A model generated the notes under the pieces. The model was not told the origin of the DNA, made no database searches, and saw only the letters and a list, made by a program, of their open reading frames with translations. From positions 744,001 to 808,000 of the forward strand of contig NZ_LN831029.1 of NCBI RefSeq assembly GCF_001457475.1: a stretch of 64,000 nt of DNA, in the 5' to 3' direction. Shown one piece after another: positions 17,182-25,137 of the stretch (position 1 is its first letter; every line of letters starts with the position of its first letter). The translations under genes were made by a program, and so were the position numbers. The DNA is from Achromobacter xylosoxidans. Its GTDB lineage: Bacteria; Pseudomonadota; Gammaproteobacteria; Burkholderiales; Burkholderiaceae_B.

Positions 17182-18348
17182 TCAGCGCGCGGCGCCGGCC
17201 AGCGCCACCGGCACGCGCGCGCTCAAGCCAGTCAGCAATTGCGCGGCGATGGTGCCCGCGGCCATCGCCACTTCTTCGACCGGCGGGCCGTCCGCGCCCC
17301 ACAGCGTCACGGGGGAACCGATGGCGGCTTGCGGGATGGGATCCAGGTCCACCGCCATCATGTCCATGGACACGCGTCCAAGCAGGCGGGTGCGCACGCC
17401 GGCCACCATCACCGGCGTGCCGGTGGGCGCATGGCGCGGATAGCCGTCGGCATAGCCGCAGGTAACGATGCCGACGTCCATGGTCGCCGGCGCCACGAAG
17501 GCGCCGCTGTAGCCGACGCCGGCGCCGGCCCGCACGCGCTGAATGCCGACCACTTGCGAGTGCAGCGACATTGCGGGCCGCAATGCCAACTGTGCCGCGC
17601 TGCGGTCGGCGAAGGGGCTGGCGCCATACAGTGCCAGGCCGGGGCGCACCCATTGCGTGCCGGCGGCCAGGCCGGCATGTCCCAGCACGGCGGCGGAATT
17701 GCTGGTGGACACCGGGCCCGGCAATCCGCGGACCACCTCGCGGAAGTGCGCGTCGGCCTGGCCGACGCCGTCGGCTTCATCGGCGCGGGCGTAGTGGTTC
17801 AAGTGGCCGATTTCGCCGACCAGGCCGCGCGCGGCCAGCTGCCGGGCCTGTTCGAAGGCGGCGCGATAGTCGTCCGCGCAGAAGCCGGTGTGATGGATGT
17901 CTCCGGCGAAACGCAGCCAGATCGCCGGCCGCTCGCGCGCCGGCGATTGCGCCAGCCATTGCAGTTGCGCGGCGTGGGTGATGACCAGGTGCAGGTCCGG
18001 CGTGTCCAGCAACAAGGTGTCGGCGGGAGAGTACAGGCCGCCATAGACCAGCACCGCTCCGTTCCATCCGAGTTGTCGGCAGGCTCGGGCTTCGTCCAGG
18101 TGCAGCACGGCCAGGCCGTCGGCGTCGCGCAGGGCCGGCAGCACGCGCGCCAGGCCGTGGCCGTAGGCGTCGGCTTTCACCGTGGCCCACAGCCGTGGCG
18201 CGTCGCTGTCCGGCAACGCGGCGCGCAAGCGCGCGAGGTTGTGGGCCACGGCGCTCGCGTCGACGCGGGCATGCAGGGGGCGGGCAAGCAATCCTTCTGG
18301 ACGATAGGGAGCGTTCACGGGCGGCATCTGAGCGGGGGCCACGCGCAA
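17182..18348 (-). CDS. alr: Alanine racemase-like protein with altered key residues
   Basis: A 388-residue fold-type III PLP enzyme. The PLP lysine motif VKADAYGHG is near residue 57, the C-terminal domain tyrosine segment VGYSGAF near 290, and RVSMDMM near 325. Length matches alanine racemases. The segment that normally reads K-(V/L)-(D/N)-(T/S)-G-M-x-R is here RFAGDIHH (about residues 145-152). The usual carbamylated Lys is Arg, and the Arg that contacts the cofactor is His. Activity may be low or specificity changed. It lies between the sensor-MFS and anti-sigma kinase genes and is co-directional with the kinase gene. Confidence 0.82.
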   Translation of the reverse strand: MRVAPAQMPPVNAPYRPEGLLARPLHARVDASAVAHNLARLRAALPDSDAPRLWATVKADAYGHGLARVLPALRDADGLAVLHLDEARACRQLGWNGAVLVYGGLYSPADTLLLDTPDLHLVITHAAQLQWLAQSPARERPAIWLRFAGDIHHTGFCADDYRAAFEQARQLAARGLVGEIGHLNHYARADEADGVGQADAHFREVVRGLPGPVSTSNSAAVLGHAGLAAGTQWVRPGLALYGASPFADRSAAQLALRPAMSLHSQVVGIQRVRAGAGVGYSGAFVAPATMDVGIVTCGYADGYPRHAPTGTPVMVAGVRTRLLGRVSMDMMAVDLDPIPQAAIGSPVTLWGADGPPVEEVAMAAGTIAAQLLTGLSARVPVALAGAAR

Positions 18349-18429
18349 CCGGCGCGCAGTCTATGCATGAGTGACAGATCACCGGGTTTCGTTCGGTACT
18401 TTCTGTCTGTGCATTGCAAGTTGTCGATA

Positions 18430-18450
18430 GCGCGTCTTGATGGGACGCGC
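18430..18450 (-). terminator. Hairpin downstream of the RsbW-like gene
   Basis: GCGCGTC (18430-18436) pairs with GACGCGC (18444-18450) over a seven-base loop, directly after the kinase stop codon on the minus strand. No T-run follows, so termination would be weak, and read-through into alr is possible. Confidence 0.45.
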
Positions 18451-18457
18451 CGGTGAG

Positions 18458-18889
18458 TCACGCGGCGCGCATCACGAGGGTCAGGCGATTGCGGTCGCCG
18501 TCGCGCGTGTAGCGCAGGTCGTGCAGATAGTGCTGCATCAGCCGCACGCCATGGCCGCCGATCTCGGCGTCGTCGAGCGTGGCGGCCAATGGGGGAGGCG
18601 CTGTCTTGGTGGGATCGTACGGTCGGCCATTGTCGATTATCTCCAGCGATATCCATTCGTCATCCTGGCGGCAGGCCAGGTTGACACGGGCAGGATCGGG
18701 CGCGAGCAGGGGATCGTCGAAGGCATACGAAACGATGTTCGTCAGCGCTTCGTCCAGGCTCAAGGACAGACCGAAGCTCAGCTTGGGTGACCAGCCGTCG
18801 CGCTCGGCGATGGCCTCCAGCCATTCGATGGCGGAAGCGACGGCGTGGGCGTCGGGGACGAGGTCAAGCGTATCGGGCTGAGAGGGCAT
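18458..18889 (-). CDS. RsbW-like anti-sigma factor serine kinase
   Basis: A 143-residue GHKL ATPase of the RsbW/SpoIIAB type. The N-box DEALTNIVSYAF is at residues 46-57, the G1 box DNG at 86-88 and the G2 box GGHG at 111-114, so ATP binding looks intact. Such kinases bind either a sigma factor (or other target) or a STAS protein, which they inactivate by phosphorylating a serine. The STAS gene is divergent, 196 bases away, and a PP2C phosphatase lies 4 kb upstream. AAGG nine bases before the ATG supports the start. No sigma factor gene is visible in the window. Confidence 0.9.
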   Translation of the reverse strand: MPSQPDTLDLVPDAHAVASAIEWLEAIAERDGWSPKLSFGLSLSLDEALTNIVSYAFDDPLLAPDPARVNLACRQDDEWISLEIIDNGRPYDPTKTAPPPLAATLDDAEIGGHGVRLMQHYLHDLRYTRDGDRNRLTLVMRAA

Positions 18890-19085
18890 GGTCGCCTTGC
18901 GTTCAGTGGTACACGTGCAGGTGGAAGTATGCCCGAACGCGCGCCGACGGCGTACCGGCAGGCTATGCCGCGCGCGTTTTGAAGTTTGCGTTTGGCTGCG
19001 CGGGCGCCTCGCGTATCATCTCGGCATCGCGCCGCCGCCCGCAAGCGCCGGGATCCGGGGCGCCGGTCAATTTCCGGGAACCTCT

Positions 19086-19421
19086 ATGAATCTCGCAATC
19101 GAGAAAGTCGGGGAAGTGCTGGTTGTCTCGCCCGAAGGGCAGATCAACAGCGGCAACGCCGCGGGCATCGAAGCGGACCTGTTGTCGCACGTGGAAAAGG
19201 GCGAGCACCGCTTCGTGCTCGACATGTCGAACCTGAACTACATCTCCAGCGCCGGGCTGCGCGTGGTGCTGGTGCTGGCCAAGCGCCTGAAGCAGAGCGC
19301 CGGCGCGCTCGCACTGTGCGCGATGCAGCCGCACGTGCGCGAGGTGTTCGACATCAGCGGATTCCTGGCCATCCTGACGGTGGTCGACACGCGCCAGGAA
19401 GCGGTGGCCAAGGTCGGCTGA
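19086..19421 (+). CDS. STAS-domain anti-sigma factor antagonist (RsbV-like)
   Basis: A 111-residue single STAS domain. The phospho-acceptor loop NYISSAGLR carries Ser54 and Ser55; Ser55, two residues before the conserved Gly, is the probable site for the divergent RsbW-like kinase. The start at 19086 gives the canonical domain boundary; an upstream ATG would add about 66 non-homologous residues. In partner switching, the unphosphorylated form sequesters the kinase and frees its target, and the PP2C phosphatase encoded at 12.5-14.5 kb would regenerate this form. Confidence 0.93.
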   Translation: MNLAIEKVGEVLVVSPEGQINSGNAAGIEADLLSHVEKGEHRFVLDMSNLNYISSAGLRVVLVLAKRLKQSAGALALCAMQPHVREVFDISGFLAILTVVDTRQEAVAKVG

Positions 19422-19437
19422 CGACCCGCGCGGCGCC

Positions 19438-19674
19438 TCAGGGCTTGCGGTTTTCGTACGAGGTATCGAGCAGATCATCCTCCGGCGTGATGATGCCGGG
19501 ATCTCCGGGGGGCTCGATGGCGCGGCCCTGCCGTGGCATGCCGGCGACCGTGGGACTCTGGTCGGGCATCGGCAGCACGCCGGTGCCCTTGCGCGGGTCG
19601 AGGGTGGCAGCCTTGTCCTTGGCCGGTTCCGGTTTGGTCGCGGCGGCGGAAGAATCGATGGCGGTTTTCAGCAT
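19438..19674 (-). CDS. Small hypothetical protein
   Basis: A 78-residue hydrophilic, proline-rich and probably disordered protein (MLKTAIDSSAAATKPEPAKD start), with no motif I recognise. A well-placed ribosome-binding site (GGAG eight bases upstream of the ATG) and location in an otherwise empty gap support it as a real gene. It is convergent with the STAS gene, with 16 bases between them. Function unknown. Confidence 0.5.
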   Translation of the reverse strand: MLKTAIDSSAAATKPEPAKDKAATLDPRKGTGVLPMPDQSPTVAGMPRQGRAIEPPGDPGIITPEDDLLDTSYENRKP

Positions 19675-19908
19675 GATGACGTCTCCGGTTGTGGGCGTCC
19701 CAGGATGGCGACGCGCCGGGGATTTCCCTTCATCTTAGGGCCGCCATCGGCCCGCGGCGCCATTTGCGTTGTCACGTTTGCAAGGGGCTGTTGCAGCGTC
19801 CTGGCCCTTATAATGCCGAGCGCGGTGCGACGTTGCCAGACCACGAATGTCCTGGCCTCGCGACCTCCTTCCACAGCGCCCGGTTTCCTTCATTTCCAGC
19901 CATCCACC

Positions 19909-20844
19909 TTGACCGAATCCGTCGAACGCTCCGTCCATGCCGAACTCGTCGCCGTCCTGGTCGCCGTCACCAACGGCGAGCCGCGCGTCCTGACCACCGA
20001 TGACGCGCGCGCCTTGCCTGCGGGGCCTTTCGAACTCTCGCACCGTTCGCTGCAAGCGGGCTTGCGGGCGTGGGTGGAGGCGCAGACGCATCATCCCCTG
20101 GGCTACGTCGAGCAGCTCTATACCTTCGCCGACGGCGATCGTTCCGACGAGTCGGGCGCGCGGGTCATGTCCGTCAGTTATCTCGGCCTGACTCGCGAGG
20201 CGGGCGAGACCGGCGTGGCGCAGGTCGGTTGGCAGGACTGGTACCGTTATTTCCCGTGGGAAGACCGGCGCGCGGGCACGCCCTCGGTGCTGGACGAACT
20301 GATCGTGCCACGCCTGCGGGCGTGGTGTGAAGGCGCTTCCGACACCGCCATGCGCAACCGCCGTGGCCAGCGCGTTGCCATCACCTTCGGGCTCGATGGC
20401 GCTGCCTGGAACGAAGACATGGTGCTGCAGCGCTACGAGCTGCTGTTCGAGGCTGGCCTGGTGCCCGAGGCGGGGAGACGCCACGCGGCGGGGCAGGCCG
20501 CCGCGCTGCCGGGCGAGCCGATGCGCCATGACCACCGCCGCATCCTGGCCACCGGGATCGCGCGGCTGCGCGCCAAGATCAAGTACCGGCCGGTGGTGTT
20601 CGAACTCATGCCGGCGCAGTTCACGCTGCTGCAGTTGCAGCAGGCCGTCGAGGCCCTGGCCGGGCGCGGCCTGCACAAGCAGAACTTCCGGCGCCTGATC
20701 GAGCAGCAGGCGCTGGTGGAAGAGACCGGCGAAATGGCAACCGGCACGGCCGGTCGTCCGGCCAAACTGTTCCGCTTCCGCCGCGACGTGCTGCTCGAGC
20801 GCGCCATCGCCGGCAGCAAGTTGCCCGTGTCGCGCGGGCTCTGA
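19909..20844 (+). CDS. nadQ: NadQ/NrtR-like regulator of NAD metabolism
   Basis: About 311 residues: an N-terminal Nudix-related domain (ELVAVLVAVTNGEPRV start), then a C-terminal winged helix with the NrtR-like signature LHKQNFRRLI and GRPAKLFRFR. Nudix-type catalytic residues are not evident, so it is a sensor-regulator rather than a hydrolase. It sits directly upstream of nadC, which it probably represses according to NAD-pathway metabolite levels, as described for NadQ proteins. The start is uncertain: TTG at 19909 fits the domain boundary, while ATG at 19813 would add 32 residues of no evident homology. Neither has a strong ribosome-binding site. Confidence 0.75.
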   Translation: MTESVERSVHAELVAVLVAVTNGEPRVLTTDDARALPAGPFELSHRSLQAGLRAWVEAQTHHPLGYVEQLYTFADGDRSDESGARVMSVSYLGLTREAGETGVAQVGWQDWYRYFPWEDRRAGTPSVLDELIVPRLRAWCEGASDTAMRNRRGQRVAITFGLDGAAWNEDMVLQRYELLFEAGLVPEAGRRHAAGQAAALPGEPMRHDHRRILATGIARLRAKIKYRPVVFELMPAQFTLLQLQQAVEALAGRGLHKQNFRRLIEQQALVEETGEMATGTAGRPAKLFRFRRDVLLERAIAGSKLPVSRGL

Positions 20845-20847
20845 CGC

Positions 20848-20943
20848 TTGACAAGCTCATATACTCATCTTTAGCATAAGTGCATGCGCAATTGGAGCGC
20901 GCCTTTTTTTAATCAACAAATACTCAAAATGAGCATTAATGCT
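20848..20943 (+). promoter_or_regulatory. nadC promoter with candidate operator repeats
   Basis: TTGACA (20848-20853) and TAGCAT (20872-20877) are spaced by 18 bases and predict a transcript start near 20884. Two TACTCA half-sites occur, at 20862-20867 and 20921-20926. The second belongs to TACTCA-AAA-TGAGCA and is joined to the perfect 12-base palindrome AGCATTAATGCT (20932-20943), which overlaps the first codons of nadC. These are candidate NadQ operators. Confidence 0.55.
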
Positions 20944-21807
20944 GAAGCCCCGTTCGCCCGATTGACCATTCCCTCCCTGCCGGATGTCATGCTGGAGCCG
21001 CTGGTGCGCGCGGCCCTGCTCGAAGACCTGGGACGGGCCGGAGACCTGACCACCGACGCCATCGTGCCGGCCGATGCCGTGGCGCAGACGCGCCTGGTGG
21101 CGCGCCAGGATGGCGTGCTGGCCGGTCTTGACCTGGCGCGCCTGGCGTTTCGCGCATTGGACCCCGCCATGGAGTTTCGCGTGGCGCAACGCGATGGCGC
21201 CGAGCTGGCGCCCGGCACCGAAATCGCGACCATCCGCGGCAACGCCCGCGCCATGCTCAGCGCCGAGCGGGTGGCGCTGAACTTCCTGTGCCACCTGAGC
21301 GGCGTGGCTACCGCAACGGCTTCGATCGCTCGCGCCATCGCCGGCCACGGCGCCCGCGTCACTTGCACCCGCAAGACCATGCCGGGCCTGCGCGCGGTGC
21401 AGAAGTACGCGGTGCGGGTGGGCGGCGGCAGCAACCACCGCTACGGCCTGGACGACGCCGTGCTGATCAAGGACAACCACATCGCGTTGGCCGGCAGCGT
21501 CGAGACCGCGGTGCAACGGGCCCGCGCCAGCGTCGGCCACATGGTCAAGATCGAGCTGGAAGTGGACACGCTGGCGCAACTGGAAACCGCGCTGGCGCTG
21601 GGCGTGGACGTGGTGCTGCTGGACAACATGAGCCTGGACGAATTGCGCCAGGCGGTTGCCATGGCGCGCGGCCGCGCCATTACCGAAGCCTCCGGCCGCA
21701 TCACGCCCGACACCGCCGCCGCGGTGGCCGCCACCGGTGTCGACCAGATCGCCGTCGGTTGGGTGACGCACAGCGCCAAGGTGCTCGATATCGGACTGGA
21801 CGCCTGA
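20929..21807 (+). CDS. nadC: Nicotinate-nucleotide pyrophosphorylase (quinolinate phosphoribosyltransferase)
   Basis: A 292-residue NadC that converts quinolinate and PRPP to nicotinate mononucleotide, CO2 and PPi. Typical segments are EDLGRAGDLTTDA near residue 30, RTKKTMPG-like TRKTMPG near 148, GGGSNHRYGLDDAVLIKDNH (165-184), and EVDTL and LLDNM. The start MSINAEAPF at 20929 fits the family N-terminus, although an ATG at 20884 is in frame and coincides with the predicted transcript start. nadA and nadB are not adjacent, consistent with quinolinate being salvaged rather than made; the downstream gene is a Bug receptor. Confidence 0.95.
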   Translation: MSINAEAPFARLTIPSLPDVMLEPLVRAALLEDLGRAGDLTTDAIVPADAVAQTRLVARQDGVLAGLDLARLAFRALDPAMEFRVAQRDGAELAPGTEIATIRGNARAMLSAERVALNFLCHLSGVATATASIARAIAGHGARVTCTRKTMPGLRAVQKYAVRVGGGSNHRYGLDDAVLIKDNHIALAGSVETAVQRARASVGHMVKIELEVDTLAQLETALALGVDVVLLDNMSLDELRQAVAMARGRAITEASGRITPDTAAAVAATGVDQIAVGWVTHSAKVLDIGLDA

Positions 21808-21835
21808 GTCCGGCCTTTTGCCAGGGATACGCATC

Positions 21836-22822
21836 ATGAAACGCGCCCTTCGATTTTGCTTGCTGCCGCTGGCCCTGGCGCTGGGTGCCTGCGGCAATCC
21901 GCCATCCGGCGATCCCGTGGCGGACGCGACCTATCCGACCCGCCCCATCACCATCGTGGTGACCTTCCCGCCTGGCGGGGGCACCGACCTGTTGGCGCGG
22001 CGGCTGGGCGCCGACCTGCAGGAACAGTTCGGCCAGCCGGTGGTGGTCGAGAACAGGCCGGGTGCCAGCGGCAACATCGGCGCCCGCGTGGTCGCCGAAT
22101 CGCCGCCCGACGGCTACACCTTGTTGATGGTCAACAGTTCGTTCGCGATCAACCCCGGTGTGTACCGCAGCCTGGGATTTTCGCCCAGGCGCGACTTCAC
22201 GGCGGTGATGAATGTGGCGTTCGTGCCATCCGTGTTCGTGGTGCCGGCGGCCTCGCCGCTGCGCACCCTGGATGACGCGCTCAACGCGGCCCGACCCGAG
22301 CGTCCGCTGCCGTTTGCCTCCTGCGGCAACGGCACGCCGCAGCACCTGGCGGGTGAAATGCTGGCGCGGGCCACGGGCGCGCCCTTGCAGCAGGTGCCCT
22401 ACAAGGGCTGCGGTCCGGCCCTGACCGATGTGATGTCCGGCCAGGTCGGCATGGGCGTGGTCACGGCGTCCAGCGCCGCGCCCTTGATCGCGGCGGGCCG
22501 CCTGCGCGCGCTGGCGGTGACGTCGCCGCAGCGTTCTCCCTTGCTGCCGGCCGTGCCGGCCGTGGCCGAGCAAGGCATCAGCGGCTACGCGCTGGACCAA
22601 TGGCACGGCCTGCTGGCCCCGGCCGCCACGCCGCCGGCGGTCGTGGCGAGGCTGAACGCCACGCTGGCGCGCATCATGCTGCGGCCCGACGTGCAGGCGG
22701 CATTGCGCGAGCAGGGCTTCACGCCGACGACGAGCTCGCCAGGCGCGTTCCAGGACATGATCAACGCCGATATCGACCGCTACACGGCGCTGACTGCCGC
22801 AATCGGCCTGCATGCCGATTGA
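21836..22822 (+). CDS. Bug family receptor lipoprotein, candidate quinolinate/nicotinate receptor
   Basis: A 328-residue Bug (TctC) receptor that starts with a lipoprotein signal ending in the lipobox LGAC (Cys18), rather than the ordinary signal peptide of the other Bug protein in this window. The mature domain carries YPTRPITIVVTFPPGGGTD and ENRPGASG. It follows nadC by 28 bases with AGGGAT as ribosome-binding site, so it is probably cotranscribed. Bug27 of B. pertussis is reported to bind nicotinate-type pyridines; by position, this receptor may capture quinolinate or a related pyridine acid for NadC. Confidence 0.85.
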   Translation: MKRALRFCLLPLALALGACGNPPSGDPVADATYPTRPITIVVTFPPGGGTDLLARRLGADLQEQFGQPVVVENRPGASGNIGARVVAESPPDGYTLLMVNSSFAINPGVYRSLGFSPRRDFTAVMNVAFVPSVFVVPAASPLRTLDDALNAARPERPLPFASCGNGTPQHLAGEMLARATGAPLQQVPYKGCGPALTDVMSGQVGMGVVTASSAAPLIAAGRLRALAVTSPQRSPLLPAVPAVAEQGISGYALDQWHGLLAPAATPPAVVARLNATLARIMLRPDVQAALREQGFTPTTSSPGAFQDMINADIDRYTALTAAIGLHAD

Positions 22823-22835
22823 CAGGACATGAAAA

Positions 22836-22870
22836 CGGCGGGGCCGGCGGTTGTGCCGCTGGCCCCGCCG
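22836..22870 (-). terminator. Strong hairpin between convergent genes
   Basis: CGGCGGGGCC (22836-22845) pairs with GGCCCCGCCG (22861-22870), with inner pairing GCGG/CCGC around a TTGTG loop. On the minus strand the stem is followed by GTTTTC, so it best serves the DUF533 gene. It could also attenuate the plus-strand Bug transcript. Confidence 0.65.
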
Positions 22871-22897
22871 CTGCGGGCTGGCGCGACGCGCCCGCCG

Positions 22898-23575
22898 TCA
22901 GGCCGCCGCGCGCGCGTGCTGTTCCAGCTGTTCCTTCAGCCCCGGTTGCAGCTTGAGCTGGCGCGCCAGTTCGTCCAGGTAGGCGCGCTCCATGTAGCTT
23001 TCCTCGTCGACCACCAGCAGGCTGGCCAGGTACATTTCGGCGGCCATTTCCGGTGTCTTGGCCGACTGCGCGATCACGGCGGGATCGAGCGGGCGCGACA
23101 ACTCGGTTTCGAGCCAGCGACGGTCCTGCGCATCGCTGGACAGCTTGGCCAACTCGGTTTCCAGCAGGGCGCGTTCTTCAGGCCCGATGTGACCGTCGGC
23201 CTTGGCCGCCCCGATCATCGCGGTCAGCACCGCCGTGCTGTGCTGTTCGGCCTCGGGCGCGGGCAGGCGGTCCAGCGTCTGCGGCGGGGCGGCGGGCGCC
23301 CCGGCCTGCTTGCGCTGCCAGTCGCCATAGGCGCGGTAGGCCAGGGCGCCAAGCGCGGCCATGCCGCCGTACATGGCGACCTTGCCGCCGATCTTGCGGG
23401 CCTTCTTGCTGCCCAGCAGCAGGCCCAGCGCGCCGGCGCCCAGGGCGCCGCCGCCCAACCCGGTCAGGAAGGACGATCCTTTGCCGCCCGTGGCTCCCTG
23501 CACCTTGGAACCGGCGTCGGCCAGCAGGCCCTGGCCGGATTGCAGTAATTGGTCTAGAAGTTGTCTGGCGCTCAT
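22898..23575 (-). CDS. DUF533/TerB-like (YebE family) membrane-associated protein
   Basis: A 225-residue protein with a glycine-rich hydrophobic stretch at about residues 35-75 that can span the membrane. A C-terminal TerB-like helical domain at about 110-220 contains the acidic DGHIGPEERA loop typical of TerB folds. E. coli YebE is the best-known relative; its role is undefined and linked to envelope stress. The start at 23575 is supported by AGGAAG nine bases upstream; a longer upstream open frame has no family similarity. Confidence 0.8.
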   Translation of the reverse strand: MSARQLLDQLLQSGQGLLADAGSKVQGATGGKGSSFLTGLGGGALGAGALGLLLGSKKARKIGGKVAMYGGMAALGALAYRAYGDWQRKQAGAPAAPPQTLDRLPAPEAEQHSTAVLTAMIGAAKADGHIGPEERALLETELAKLSSDAQDRRWLETELSRPLDPAVIAQSAKTPEMAAEMYLASLLVVDEESYMERAYLDELARQLKLQPGLKEQLEQHARAAA

Positions 23576-23754
23576 GCGGTCTTCCTGTTGAATGCAAACG
23601 ATCTTGCGGACAGCAATATCCGACCAGCGCCGAGGCCGGAAGTTCAGCTTACAGTCAGAAATGGATGTTGCGGAAGCCCGATAGCCGGCCGCGGATGCTA
23701 CAAACGGGGCAGGAGCGGCACGTCGTGCCGCCCGCAACGCGAGGAACCCCGCCC

Positions 23755-24153
23755 ATGACCATCCACGTGCGCCAGAACGCGCCCAAGACCCTGCAGTTCA
23801 CCGCCACGGCCGAAGGCCACGACCTGCCGCTGGACATGCCGCAGCCGCAAGGCGCGGGCCCCGATCCCCACGATTACTTCGATACGGCGCTGGGCGGCTG
23901 CAAGGCCATGACGCTGATGGTCTACGCGCAGCGCAAGGGGCTGCCGCTGGAGTCGGTGGGCGTTGACGTGGTGCGCGATGCCAGCGAGGAACGCAAGGGC
24001 GTCTATCGCCTGACCGCCAAGCTCACCTTGCATGGCGAACTGTCGGACGCGCAGATCGACGAATTGCTGGCGGTGGCCGAGAAATGCCCGATCCACAAAC
24101 TGATGACCGCGGTGGACGTGCAGGTGTCCACGCTGGTGGTGCGGCCGGCCTGA
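23755..24153 (+). CDS. OsmC family protein
   Basis: A 132-residue OsmC/Ohr-superfamily protein. The first reactive cysteine region ALGGCKAMTLMVYA (Cys at about residue 46) and the second cysteine EKCPIHKL (about residue 112) are both present. Such proteins reduce organic or inorganic peroxides, usually with lipoyl or thiol partners; this subgroup (YhfA-like) is less well characterised. The start at 23755 is supported by GAGGA at 23740 and the family N-terminus. Confidence 0.88.
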   Translation: MTIHVRQNAPKTLQFTATAEGHDLPLDMPQPQGAGPDPHDYFDTALGGCKAMTLMVYAQRKGLPLESVGVDVVRDASEERKGVYRLTAKLTLHGELSDAQIDELLAVAEKCPIHKLMTAVDVQVSTLVVRPA

Positions 24154-24164
24154 GGCGCCGGCAG

Positions 24165-24215
24165 CCCGGGCGGAAGACCCGCCCGGGGCGCAACGGCCGG
24201 GCGGCGCGCCCGGCC
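24165..24215. terminator. Tandem hairpins between convergent osmC-like gene and fabI
   Basis: CCCGGGCGG (24165-24173)/CCGCCCGGG (24179-24187) and GGCCGGGCG (24195-24203)/CGCCCGGCC (24207-24215) are two consecutive perfect nine-pair stems. No long T-run follows either, so they may act as bidirectional or RNA-stabilising elements. Confidence 0.5.
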
Positions 24216-24226
24216 CGCCAACGGAA

Positions 24227-25012
24227 TTACTCTTCCATGCCCGGGACGATGGTCGAGAAACCGGCGTCCACGTGGGTGATTTCGCCGGTGACGCCGGCGG
24301 CCAGGTCCGACAGCATGAACGCGGCGACGTTGCCGACGTCATCGATGGTGACGTTGCGGCGCAGCGGCGCCTGGGCCTCGACGAACTTCAGGATGGCCGA
24401 GAAGTCCTTGATGCCGCTGGCAGCCAGCGTCTTGATCGGGCCGGCCGAAATGCCGTTGGCGCGGATGCCGCGCGGACCCAGCGCCGTGGCCAGGTAGCGC
24501 ACGCTGGCTTCGAGCGAGGCCTTGGCCAGGCCCATGGTGTTGTAGTTGGGCACCACGCGTTCGGCGCCCAGGTAGGTCAGCGTCAGCACCGAGCCGTTGC
24601 GGCCTTCCATCAGCGGCAGCGCGGCCTTGGCCATCGCGGCGAAGCTGTAGGCGGAAATGTCATGGGCGATGCGGAAGCCTTCGCGCGACAGGCCGTCCAG
24701 GAAATTGCCGGCGATGGCTTCGCGCGGCGCGAAACCGATCGAGTGCACCAGGCCGTCCAGGCCGTCCCAGCGCTTGGCCAGCTCGGTGAAGGTGGCTTCG
24801 ATCTGGCTGTCTTCGGCGACGTCGCAGGGCAGCACGATGTCGCTGCCGAACTCGGCGGCGAATTCGGCCACGCGGTCCTTGAAGCGGTCGCCGACGTAGG
24901 TGAAGGCCAGTTCGGCGCCCTGCTGATGGCAGGCGCGCGCGATGCCGTAGGCGATGGAGCGGTTGGAAAGCACCCCGGTGACCAGGATGCGTTTGCCGGC
25001 GAGAAAGCCCAT
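24227..25012 (-). CDS. fabI: Enoyl-[acyl-carrier-protein] reductase (NADH)
   Basis: A 261-residue FabI that reduces trans-2-enoyl-ACP in the last step of each fatty-acid elongation cycle. The modified Rossmann motif [13 protein letters not shown] is near residue 14, and the catalytic Tyr-x6-Lys set YNTMGLAK near residues 157-164, as in triclosan-sensitive FabI enzymes. It is monocistronic here. The mltD gene upstream has its own terminator, and osmC converges downstream across two hairpins. Confidence 0.97.
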   Translation of the reverse strand: MGFLAGKRILVTGVLSNRSIAYGIARACHQQGAELAFTYVGDRFKDRVAEFAAEFGSDIVLPCDVAEDSQIEATFTELAKRWDGLDGLVHSIGFAPREAIAGNFLDGLSREGFRIAHDISAYSFAAMAKAALPLMEGRNGSVLTLTYLGAERVVPNYNTMGLAKASLEASVRYLATALGPRGIRANGISAGPIKTLAASGIKDFSAILKFVEAQAPLRRNVTIDDVGNVAAFMLSDLAAGVTGEITHVDAGFSTIVPGMEE

Positions 25013-25076
25013 GTGTGTGATTCCTTTGATTTTTTCCTGCTGGAGACCGCCTATTTTAAGGAGTTTGGCGGTTTCG

Positions 25077-25112
25077 CGGACAAAACAGAGCGGCGCCCTT
25101 GCGGGCGCCGCT
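25077..25112 (-). terminator. Rho-independent terminator of gloB-mltD
   Basis: AGCGGCGCCC (25089-25098) and GGGCGCCGCT (25103-25112) make a perfect ten-pair stem with loop TTGC. Read on the minus strand, it is followed by TCTGTTTTGTCC. Confidence 0.85.
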
Positions 25113-25137
25113 GCATGAAGCGTATCGATCGCGGGGT

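Noticed and set aside
19809..19814. TATAAT as a promoter for the NadQ-like gene
   Set aside because: The hexamer is perfect, but no -35 element lies at 16-18 bases, and it overlaps a possible start codon, so I do not annotate it as a promoter.
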